Assembly: GCA_934636425.1 (NCBI GenBank)
Contig: CAKUAV010000094.1
Location: forward strand, 1 to 12,104
DNA length: 12,104 nucleotides
Direction: 5' to 3'
From: an uncultured Clostridia bacterium
GTDB taxonomy: Bacteria; Bacillota; Clostridia; Christensenellales; Aristaeellaceae
Positions 1-5,417 of this stretch are shown here, in pieces (position 1 is the stretch's first letter; the number at the start of each line of letters is the position of its first letter). A program made the position numbers and the translations under genes. Under the pieces are notes generated by a model. That model was not told the origin of the DNA and did not search any database. It worked only from the letters and a program-made list of their open reading frames with translations.

Positions 1-1460
1 AGCATGCCCTGCCGCAGCGCAATCTGCAATCCCTGCTCCACCTGATGCTGATAGCGCTCCTTGATCTGGCGCACGGGCACCTCGCTGCGATAGCTCACGC
101 CGCTGCCGCGCGGCGCGGGCCTGATGATGAACTTGAGCACCGCCCAGCACGGCTTGGGCATGGTGTAGGCACAATAGCCGATCGCTTCCTCGCGGATGGT
201 CTCGCGATAGACCACCTGCGCCTCGGCGAATGAGACGTTCAGGCCGAAGCGGTTCTTGAGCTCCTCCGTGAGGATTTCGGCCTGAATCACGCCCATCATG
301 CGGATGTGCAGATCGCCCATGAACGAGCGCACATCCAGCAGAGGATCTTCGGCGCTCAACAGCATGAGCGCCCTGTGAAGCGCGGGCCGCTGATCCTCAT
401 TTTCGGGCATGACGCGCGCCATGAGCAGCGGCTCCTTCAACCGTCCCGCGCCCATATCGCGCGGAAGCAGCGCGGCGTCACCGATCACATAGCCCACGCG
501 CACGTCGCCCAGGCCGTACACCACGCCGATCTCGCCGCTGCCCAATGCGCCCAGATCATGTCCGCGTCCCTCGGCGGCGATGTCGCGGATCTGCGTGATT
601 TTGCGCTCTTCTGTGCGCTGATTCAGCCCGTACGCGCCCTCGCGCGTGACTGTGAAGGCCACCAGATCGCGGTTTTTCAGCGCGCCCGAAAACATGCGCA
701 CATACGCGCCGCGCCCCATGGCCGCGTCCTCGTCCAGCGCGAACACAACGCCGCAGACCGCGTCCGAGCTGTCGGGCGCGCCGTCGGCCAGCGCCGTAAT
801 CGCGTCGAGCAGCGCCTTCACGCCCTGATTTTTCAGCGCGGAGCCGGAAAAAACGGGCGTGAGACGGCAGGCGCGGAACAGAGCGGCGCATTCGCAGGCG
901 AGCTTTTCACGCGGATAGACTGTGCCGGAGAGATAATCCTCCATGGCTGCGTCGCTCTCGTCGGCCAGCGCGGCCATGAGCGATTCGTCGTCACTCCATT
1001 CGGCGGCGTCGCCCGAGAGCAGCGCGCGCGTCTGCTTCAGCACGGCAGAAAAGTCCGCGCCCTCGCGATCCATCTTGTTCACAAAAATCAGCGTCGGAAT
1101 GCGCTGGCGGCGCAGGCTTTCAAACAGCAGCTCGGACTGCGGCTCAACGCCGTCCACGCCGCTTAACACGAGCACGGCCATATCGAGCGCCCACATGGAG
1201 CGCTCCACCTCGGCGGCGAAATCGCCGTGGCCGGGCGTGTCGATCAGATTGACGCGCGTATTCTTCCATTCGAGCGGCACGCAGACCGCGCGCACGGAAA
1301 TGCCGCGCCGCCGCTCGACGTCCGTGCGGTCGGTGTGCGCCGTGCCGCGGTCGACCGAGCCGGGCGTGCGGATTGCGCCGGCGGCGAGCAGAAGCGCCTC
1401 GCTCAGCGTGGTCTTGCCCGCGTCGACATGGGCGAATATGCCGATATTGACGGTCTTCAT
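1..1460 (-). CDS. Tet(M)-like ribosomal-protection translational GTPase (partial, C-terminus beyond left edge)
   Basis: EF-G-like GTPase of the Tet(M)/Tet(O)/Tet(W) class, which acts on the 70S ribosome and in characterised members expels tetracycline. The frame is open for 486 codons from the ATG at 1460-1458 to the window edge; the family is about 640 residues, so roughly 150 are missing. Visible: P-loop AHVDAGKTT (10-18), switch I RRGIS (51-55), DTPGH (74-78), NKMD (128-131), GSA of G5 near 220, and a domain-IV stretch with the family's GSG motif before the cut. An AAGGAGG ribosome-binding site (1474-1468) lies 7 nt upstream. The ATG overlaps the trmO stop by 4 nt (ATGA), implying coupled translation. 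The critical domain IV tip and C-terminal helix lie outside the window, so resistance cannot be judged. It could be a resistance gene or a housekeeping chromosomal paralogue. The class assignment is firm. Confidence 0.9.
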   Translation of the reverse strand, partial: MKTVNIGIFAHVDAGKTTLSEALLLAAGAIRTPGSVDRGTAHTDRTDVERRRGISVRAVCVPLEWKNTRVNLIDTPGHGDFAAEVERSMWALDMAVLVLSGVDGVEPQSELLFESLRRQRIPTLIFVNKMDREGADFSAVLKQTRALLSGDAAEWSDDESLMAALADESDAAMEDYLSGTVYPREKLACECAALFRACRLTPVFSGSALKNQGVKALLDAITALADGAPDSSDAVCGVVFALDEDAAMGRGAYVRMFSGALKNRDLVAFTVTREGAYGLNQRTEERKITQIRDIAAEGRGHDLGALGSGEIGVVYGLGDVRVGYVIGDAALLPRDMGAGRLKEPLLMARVMPENEDQRPALHRALMLLSAEDPLLDVRSFMGDLHIRMMGVIQAEILTEELKNRFGLNVSFAEAQVVYRETIREEAIGYCAYTMPKPCWAVLKFIIRPAPRGSGVSYRSEVPVRQIKERYQHQVEQGLQIALRQGM

Positions 1461-2146
1461 GGTCTGTCCTCCTTTTCAAGGCGCACCACGTCGAAAACGC
1501 GCAGCAGACCCTTTCGCACGGTAAAGCGGATGTCGAAGCCGGCGAACTCCACGCCGAATGGGCGCTCGTCCTGCCGCCTGTAGCCCGGCCGGGGATCCTG
1601 GGCGAGCGTCAGGCGGGCGGCCTCGCGCTTTGATTCGGGCAGGCGCTCGATGAGCGGATCGGGAAAATCGACGGCGAGCGCGTAGGCGGCGGTTTCGTCG
1701 GCAAAGCCGCCCGTCGCCTCCGGATGGCAGTCGGCCTGAGGCAGATAGGGCTTTATGTCGTATATGGGCGTGCCGTCCATCAGATCGGCGCCGCGCACAT
1801 ACAGTACGGGGCCGTATTCGGCGTGCAGATCGACGCCCGCCAGCCGCACGCAGGACAGCCCGATCGGGTTGGGGCGAAAGGGCGAGCGCGTGGCGAAAAC
1901 GCCCATGCGCGCGTTGCCGCCCAGCCGCGGCGGCCGCACGGTGGGCGACCAGTCCTCGCGCACGGCCTGCGAAAATTGCCAGATCAGCCAGATGTGCGAA
2001 AAGCCCTCGAGCCCCCTCAGCGCGTCGGGATTGCGATAGGCCGGCTCAAAGACGATCATGCCCTCCAGCGCGTCGATCAGTCCGCTCTGGCGCGGTATGC
2101 CGAATTTTGTCGGGAAGTCGGTGTGTATGCGCGCGATGATGTTCAT
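1457..2146 (-). CDS. trmO: tRNA (N6-threonylcarbamoyladenosine(37)-N6)-methyltransferase TrmO (TsaA/UPF0066 family)
   Basis: Predicted SAM-dependent methyltransferase that turns t6A37 into m6t6A in threonine tRNA, as shown for E. coli TrmO (YaeB). The 229-residue length is normal. Family signatures are visible: RSPFRPNPIGLS (87-98), DGTPIYDIKPY (124-134), and a C-terminal DPRPGYR followed by a GVEFAGFDIRF-type strand. The open frame continues 85 codons upstream, but that extension has no family similarity and runs through the promoter and terminator region. I therefore chose the ATG at 2146, where the family's N-terminus (MNIIARIHT) begins and an AAAGGG site sits about 8 nt upstream. It is the first gene of a two-gene unit; its stop overlaps the start of the Tet(M)-like gene by 4 nt. 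The family call is confident; the tRNA substrate is inferred from the family. Confidence 0.93.
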   Translation of the reverse strand: MNIIARIHTDFPTKFGIPRQSGLIDALEGMIVFEPAYRNPDALRGLEGFSHIWLIWQFSQAVREDWSPTVRPPRLGGNARMGVFATRSPFRPNPIGLSCVRLAGVDLHAEYGPVLYVRGADLMDGTPIYDIKPYLPQADCHPEATGGFADETAAYALAVDFPDPLIERLPESKREAARLTLAQDPRPGYRRQDERPFGVEFAGFDIRFTVRKGLLRVFDVVRLEKEDRP

Positions 2147-2185
2147 AGAATAGCCCTTTCGCAGTGGGAATTGTCGTTTGAGTTC

Positions 2186-2215
2186 ATTATACAACAGCGC
2201 GCCGCTCGTTGTAAA
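2186..2215 (-). promoter_or_regulatory. Candidate sigma-A promoter of the trmO/Tet(M)-like unit
   Basis: On the minus strand, TTTACA (2215-2210) and a perfect TATAAT (2191-2186) are separated by 18 nt. Transcription would start near 2180, giving a leader of about 34 nt before the trmO ATG. No Tet(M)-style leader peptide or attenuator is visible in so short a leader. The -35 box lies directly next to the T-tract of the preceding terminator. Confidence 0.65.
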
Positions 2216-2216
2216 G

Positions 2217-2246
2217 AAAAAAGCGCCGCTCGTTGATAAGCGGCGC
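2217..2246 (-). terminator. Rho-independent terminator of the yfcE-like gene
   Basis: Inverted repeat GCGCCGCT / AGCGGCGC (2223-2230 and 2239-2246, 8 bp perfect, 8-nt loop). On the minus strand it is followed by six Ts (2222-2217). It sits 15 nt beyond the stop of the phosphodiesterase gene. Confidence 0.85.
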
Positions 2247-2261
2247 GTTGAAGGCGGTCGA

Positions 2262-2804
2262 TCAGAACTGATACGTCCTGTAAGCCTCGCCCTCGAGCGT
2301 TTTCCACACGAAGCCCTCGTCGCTGAGCAGCATATAGCCGCGCGGCGTGTTTTCCTTGGGCAGCGATACGGAGCCGGGATTGACGTAGGTGTAGCCTTCA
2401 TGCTCGCGGCAGACGGAGACGTGGGTGTGGCCGTGCAGCAGTATGTCGCCCTTCTTGAGCATGGGCAGCTTGTCTTCGCTGAAGAGGTGGCCGTGCGTGG
2501 CGAAGATCATGCGGCCGCCCGCGTAGAGGAGCGCATAGTCGGCCAGTATGGGAAACTCGAGCACCATCTGATCCACGTCGCAGTCGCAGTTGCCGCGCAC
2601 GCACATCAGCTCGTCCCGGACGGCGTTGAGCATTTTCGCAACCGCTTTGGTGTCATAGTCCTCGGGCAGGTCGTTGCGCGGGCCGTGATAGAGCAGATCG
2701 CCCAGCAGCAGCAGCTTGTCGGGCTGCTCGCAGGCGCGGGCGTCCAGCAGCGCGCGGCAGTATTTCGCCGAGCCGTGCAGATCGGAAGCAATCATGATTT
2801 TCAT
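2262..2804 (-). CDS. yfcE: YfcE-type metallophosphoesterase (phosphodiesterase)
   Basis: Cytosolic calcineurin-like phosphodiesterase of the YfcE/MJ0936 group. E. coli YfcE is Mn-dependent and cleaves artificial bis-phosphodiesters; its natural substrate is unknown. The protein has 180 residues (E. coli YfcE 184). Metal-binding motifs are complete and in order: SDLHG (7-11; D8, H10), LLGD (33-36), GNCD (71-74), THGH (103-106), HGHTH (124-128), then the family-typical NPGSVSLP (142-149). The YHGPRNDLPE stretch (39-48) closely follows E. coli YfcE. The ATG at 2804 has an AAAGGA site about 9 nt upstream. It appears to be a single-gene unit, with a terminator of its own and the neighbour's terminator upstream. 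No clear promoter was identified. Confidence 0.93.
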   Translation of the reverse strand: MKIMIASDLHGSAKYCRALLDARACEQPDKLLLLGDLLYHGPRNDLPEDYDTKAVAKMLNAVRDELMCVRGNCDCDVDQMVLEFPILADYALLYAGGRMIFATHGHLFSEDKLPMLKKGDILLHGHTHVSVCREHEGYTYVNPGSVSLPKENTPRGYMLLSDEGFVWKTLEGEAYRTYQF

Positions 2805-2879
2805 GTCGTATTGTCCTTTCGTTTTGCGATTGCTGATATAATTCCACGTCCTGCAGACTGTTTCCTGCCGGAATCGGTG

Positions 2880-2932
2880 CGCGCCGCAAAAATTCGCGCA
2901 GCGCGCGGCTTTTGCTTTTTTTATGCGGCGCG
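2880..2932 (-). terminator. Nested inverted repeats; probable terminator of the LytM-like gene
   Basis: Immediately after the stop codon lies a perfect 9-bp outer inverted repeat (CGCGCCGCA 2880-2888 / TGCGGCGCG 2924-2932). It encloses a GC-only hairpin (2895-2907, 5-bp stem, 3-nt loop). On the minus strand the inner hairpin is followed by AATTTTT; on the plus strand by GGCTTTTGCTTTTTTT. It therefore looks bidirectional. The intended gene is the minus-strand one ending at 2933, since no plus-strand gene ends here. Confidence 0.6.
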
Positions 2933-3409
2933 TCAGGGCAGAAGCGACAGCGCGTCTATGGCGGCTTCATGCTGCTCGGCGCGCAGTACGAGCGTATCGC
3001 CGGATAAAAAACCGATGACGTCGCCCGTTTCGCAGCGCGCGTTTACCCACAATGACGGCGACACGCCTTCATAGATGAGCCGCGTTCCGTCGGTTGATTC
3101 GAGCGTCAGCGTGTGCGCATCATACGATATAGCGCCGACTGCCGCGTCCATGAACGCATAGACCGGCGCGCCCGATTGCCCCAGAAGCGTCGTCCTATCG
3201 CAGAACGACCACTGATTGAGATCGCCGTCATAGACCGCGCCCGCCGTTTCGAGCAGCTGATAGCCCTGAAGCGGCGAGGACGCGCTTTTCTCAATGACCG
3301 CGGTGTGCGCGGCGGCGGGGCGCGTCCAATGCTCTCTGAGTAGCCATGCCGCGCCGCTCAGCGCGAGCGCGCCCAGCAGAGTCAGGAGCGCGAATGTGGA
3401 ATTTTTCAA
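2933..3409 (-). CDS. Membrane-anchored protein with a degenerate LytM/M23-like domain (SpoIIQ-like?)
   Basis: A 158-residue protein with an N-terminal membrane segment (about 5-24) and an extracytoplasmic remainder. Residues 80-137 follow the core pattern of the M23/LytM fold: GAPVYAFMDAAVGAI (80-94), a TLTLESTDGTRLIY strand pair (100-113), then a turn and ETGDVIGFLSG (127-137). The catalytic HxxxD and HxH motifs are absent, so endopeptidase activity is not expected. SpoIIQ, the forespore partner of SpoIIIAH in endospore formers, is a membrane protein with a non-catalytic LytM domain, so a SpoIIQ-like scaffold role is possible. This protein is shorter than SpoIIQ and no sporulation gene is adjacent. 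The start is TTG at 3409-3407, chosen because AAGGAGG (3424-3418) lies exactly 8 nt upstream and no ATG fits. A TATACT -10 box occurs at 3441-3436, with a poor -35. Confidence 0.6.
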   Translation of the reverse strand: MKNSTFALLTLLGALALSGAAWLLREHWTRPAAAHTAVIEKSASSPLQGYQLLETAGAVYDGDLNQWSFCDRTTLLGQSGAPVYAFMDAAVGAISYDAHTLTLESTDGTRLIYEGVSPSLWVNARCETGDVIGFLSGDTLVLRAEQHEAAIDALSLLP

Positions 3410-3466
3410 TGACGTCGCCTCCTTGTCATATGCCGAGTATAACCGGCGGGCGGCGCGTCTATGCGC

Positions 3467-3495
3467 TTGTGAAATGTGAAAAAACGTGCTATACT
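3467..3495 (+). promoter_or_regulatory. Candidate sigma-A promoter for the orphan/MBL-hydrolase pair
   Basis: TTGTGA (3467-3472) and TATACT (3490-3495) with a 17-nt spacer. The start point would be near 3502, just ahead of the GAGGTGA ribosome-binding site at 3505-3511, giving a very short leader. It faces away from the minus-strand -10 box at 3436-3441, so the gap between the two genes is a divergent promoter region. Confidence 0.6.
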
Positions 3496-3519
3496 GACAA
3501 TGACGAGGTGAAGAGAAGC

Positions 3520-3993
3520 GTGAATCCGATGAGAGAGCGCATTGAAGGCCTGCTGAGCGGCACGGGCGCGTTTCTGCGCTGCGATCGGGGCGGCGCGCTG
3601 TATGTAACCAATCTGCCCGCGCGCTGCGATCATTGGCGCGAGAGTGCGCAGGCGATGCGCGATGCGGAGTTTCTGATCGAGGAGCGCGGCGCGCTGCTGG
3701 CCGTCACGCCGAACGCGCCGTGGATTGGGCGCTATTGCGAATGGGCGGCGGAGCGGTGCTGCGAGAGCGAGCTGACGCGGCTCTTCCGGCAAAGCGCCGC
3801 GCAAAGAGAATGCGGCGAGGAAACGCGCGCGTGGCTCGAGGGGATCAAGCGTCTCGAGTTGCATTGCGGCGTGGGGGACTATGAGAGGACTGTGCGTCAG
3901 GCGGCGGCCGTCGCGCTGAGGAAGCAGTGCGGCGGGGCGCTGCGCGCCTGCGGGCTGTGTCTGGATATGCTGAGGGAGGGAATTGAATGCTGA
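3520..3993 (+). CDS. Cysteine-rich hypothetical protein, coupled to the MBL-fold hydrolase
   Basis: I do not recognise a family. The 157-residue protein has no signal peptide or membrane segment and looks soluble and mostly helical after residue 70. It has 11 cysteines (21, 36, 73, 80, 81, 98, 116, 137, 144, 147, 157), including an adjacent pair (80-81), one CxxC (CGLC, 144-147) and a C-terminal cysteine. This could point to metal or Fe-S binding, but the spacing matches no motif I know. The GTG at 3520 is preferred because GAGGTGA (3505-3511), a perfect anti-Shine-Dalgarno match, sits 8 nt before it. The ATG at 3529 is an in-frame alternative. The end overlaps the next gene by 7 nt, so the two are probably co-translated. 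The CDS itself is supported by promoter, ribosome-binding site, coupling and a full-length open frame. Confidence 0.75.
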   Translation: MNPMRERIEGLLSGTGAFLRCDRGGALYVTNLPARCDHWRESAQAMRDAEFLIEERGALLAVTPNAPWIGRYCEWAAERCCESELTRLFRQSAAQRECGEETRAWLEGIKRLELHCGVGDYERTVRQAAAVALRKQCGGALRACGLCLDMLREGIEC

Positions 3994-4616
3994 TTCGCTG
4001 GATAGGACATTCGTGTTTCCGGTTGACCATGAACGACGGCGCGACCGTCGTGACCGATCCGTTCGACGGGAGCGTCGGCTATGAGCTGCCGCGCGGCCAT
4101 GTCGATCTCGTGACGATCAGCCACGAGCATTTCGACCACAATCACATCGGCGCGCTGGAGCCGGAAACGGTGATCAAAACCGCCGGTCATTTCCCGGGAA
4201 AAGTCGCTGTGACGGGCTTTGCGTCCTTTCACGACGACGCGCATGGCGCAAAGCGCGGCTCGAACGTCATGTTCCTCATCGAGGGCGACGGCGCGCGCGT
4301 GCTGCATCTGGGCGATCTCGGCCACGATTTGGGCGACGCGCAGATCGCCGCGTTCGGCCGCGTGGACGCGCTGCTCATTCCGGTGGGCGGCGTTTATACG
4401 ATTAACGCGCGTCAGGCCGCGGCGCTGGCCGGGCGCATCGGTGCGCGCGTGACCGTGCCCATGCACTACAAAACGCCGCCGCTCACGTTCGAGCTGGGCG
4501 GCGTGGAGCCGTTTGTCGACGCGATGGGCGGAAAGACCGCCGCCTGCGAAGCGCTCGATCCGCTGAATCCGCCCGCGGAGATCGCGCTCATGGCATACGG
4601 ACAGGGGCTGGAATAG
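3987..4616 (+). CDS. MBL-fold metal-dependent hydrolase (UlaG/YtkL-like, beta-lactamase superfamily)
   Basis: A 209-residue cytosolic metallo-beta-lactamase-fold hydrolase. It starts with the IRWIGHSCFRL strand typical of UlaG-like members, in which the early GH contributes to the metal site. Further metal-binding motifs: SHEHFDHN (45-52, the HxHxDH signature), H82 in SFHDDAHG, LGDLGHD (108-114, with D110) and PMHYKT (158-163, H160). The length suits the compact UPF0173/UlaG-type subfamily rather than RNase J or glyoxalase II. The reaction cannot be assigned: members include ascorbate-6-phosphate lactonase and many uncharacterised hydrolases. The start is supported by GGGAGGG ending 6 nt before the ATG. 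It overlaps the cysteine-rich orphan by 7 nt, which suggests a shared process. A terminator follows directly. Confidence 0.92.
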   Translation: MLIRWIGHSCFRLTMNDGATVVTDPFDGSVGYELPRGHVDLVTISHEHFDHNHIGALEPETVIKTAGHFPGKVAVTGFASFHDDAHGAKRGSNVMFLIEGDGARVLHLGDLGHDLGDAQIAAFGRVDALLIPVGGVYTINARQAAALAGRIGARVTVPMHYKTPPLTFELGGVEPFVDAMGGKTAACEALDPLNPPAEIALMAYGQGLE

Positions 4617-4617
4617 G

Positions 4618-4646
4618 GCAAAGGCCGCTTGAAATGCGGCCTTTGC
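4618..4646 (+). terminator. Terminator hairpin after the MBL-hydrolase gene
   Basis: A perfect 11-bp inverted repeat, GCAAAGGCCGC / GCGGCCTTTGC, with a 7-nt loop starts one base after the stop codon. The A3/T3 arms belong to the stem and no further T-run follows, so it may act in both directions or mainly as a 3'-end stabiliser. Confidence 0.7.
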
Positions 4647-4686
4647 GCGCCGGTTCGCAAATCGGGATTTTACGGAGGCGTCTATC

Positions 4687-5115
4687 ATGAAGAGAAGCAT
4701 GGCCGCAGCGCTTTGCCTTTTGACGGTTCTTCTCCTGACGGGATGCAGAAGAGCCGATCTGTCAAAAGTGACGATCGATTACGGAACATCTTCTATTTAT
4801 TCAAAAGAAGAAATGGACGCCGCCATCGATGTCATAAAAAAGGCGTTCAGCGCGTTCGAGGGCTGCGAATTGCATAGCCTTTCCTATAAGTCCGATGAAG
4901 AATGCGGCAGTGCCGATAATATTGCATGGATGAATGATCTGCGAGCGGAAAACGACAATAGGGAAGACTTTACGCAGTGCATTGCGTTTGACAGCAGCTT
5001 CCGCTCGCCGAAAAAAGGCGGCGACGCATGGGAGGCTGACGAAGAATACACATGGTCATGGTGGCTTGCGCGGCGTGAAGGCGGGGCGTGGAAGCTGATG
5101 ACATGGGGCTATTGA
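4687..5115 (+). CDS. Small secreted lipoprotein of unknown function
   Basis: A 142-residue protein starting with a lipoprotein signal: MKR, a hydrophobic core and the lipobox LLTGC with the lipidated cysteine at 20. After cleavage about 122 residues would sit on the outer face of the membrane. The mature part is acidic (SKEEMDAAID, RAENDNREDF) and ends in an aromatic, tryptophan-rich stretch (YTWSWWLARR ... WKLMTWGY) that reads like the last strands of a compact alpha/beta domain seen in clostridial lipoproteins. I cannot name the family. A GGAGG site (4674-4678) lies 8 nt before the ATG. The gene is visibly less GC-rich than its neighbours (AAA, AGA, ATT and TCT codons), so horizontal acquisition or low expression are both possible. 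No separate promoter was recognised between it and the upstream hairpin. Confidence 0.8.
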   Translation: MKRSMAAALCLLTVLLLTGCRRADLSKVTIDYGTSSIYSKEEMDAAIDVIKKAFSAFEGCELHSLSYKSDEECGSADNIAWMNDLRAENDNREDFTQCIAFDSSFRSPKKGGDAWEADEEYTWSWWLARREGGAWKLMTWGY

Positions 5116-5116
5116 G

Positions 5117-5147
5117 AAAAACGGCTCCGCGTTTGCCGCAGGAGCCG
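5117..5147 (-). terminator. Minus-strand intrinsic terminator at the far side of the convergent gap
   Basis: CGGCTCC / GGAGCCG (5122-5128 and 5141-5147), with an additional GCG/CGC pairing inside the loop. Read on the minus strand it is followed by TTTTTCTC (from 5121 down). It would stop transcription coming from argS about 300 nt beyond the argS stop codon, right at the end of the convergent lipoprotein gene. On the plus strand it lacks a T-run. Confidence 0.65.
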
Positions 5148-5340
5148 AACAGGGGCAAAAATCCCCTTGAGGGATAACGGCGCGCTTCTAAGAAACGTCG
5201 AAACGTCGTGCGCCCGCAGCGCGTCGTTGAAAGACGGCGAAAAAGGCCGCCCGAGTGGGAACGCTTCCGTCGCCTTGCCCCTTGCGGCTGCGCCTCTTTG
5301 CGCCGTTTTCGCTGTGGAACTGCAAGGCTTCGCCATCGAT

Positions 5341-5393
5341 ACAGCCAGCCCTCCGTATGATTTTGTGCATACGAAGGGCCGGTTGTTTTTTTT
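5341..5393 (+). terminator. Strong plus-strand intrinsic terminator
   Basis: A long stem pairs 5341-5359 with 5368-5386 (19 positions, two mismatches and one G-U pair; inner arms CCCTCCGTATG / CATACGAAGGG; 8-nt loop). It is followed by a run of Ts to 5393. It lies 25 nt from the argS stop, on the opposite strand to argS, so it terminates plus-strand transcripts from the lipoprotein gene or from an unrecognised RNA in between. Confidence 0.8.
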
Positions 5394-5417
5394 GAATTCA
5401 GCGCTCGCGCGCGTCGC

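Larger units (their letters stand above)
5116..5417. other. Non-coding convergent intergenic region with mutually overlapping 3' ends
   Basis: This stretch of about 300 nt between the lipoprotein gene and argS has no convincing gene. Frames open on both strands, such as minus 5336-5109 and plus from 5167, lack ribosome-binding sites and have arginine/serine/alanine-rich translations typical of GC-rich non-coding DNA. It contains a minus-strand terminator at its left end, a strong plus-strand terminator at its right end, a small hairpin (AGGGG / CCCCT, 5151-5167), a tandem 8-mer (AAACGTCG twice, about 5195-5210) and a purine/pyrimidine-rich GC core. It may be extended 3' UTR of both neighbours, an intergenic repeat unit, or a small RNA ending at 5393. 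I recognise no known RNA family. Confidence 0.5.

Noticed and set aside
306..1166. Plus-strand open frames of up to 286 codons across the left edge
   Set aside because: They lie opposite the Tet(M)-like GTPase, whose frame is open throughout with all G motifs.
5116..5393. Possible tmRNA, RNase P, SRP or 6S RNA
   Set aside because: None of the conserved sequence elements of these RNAs could be found in the segment on either strand.
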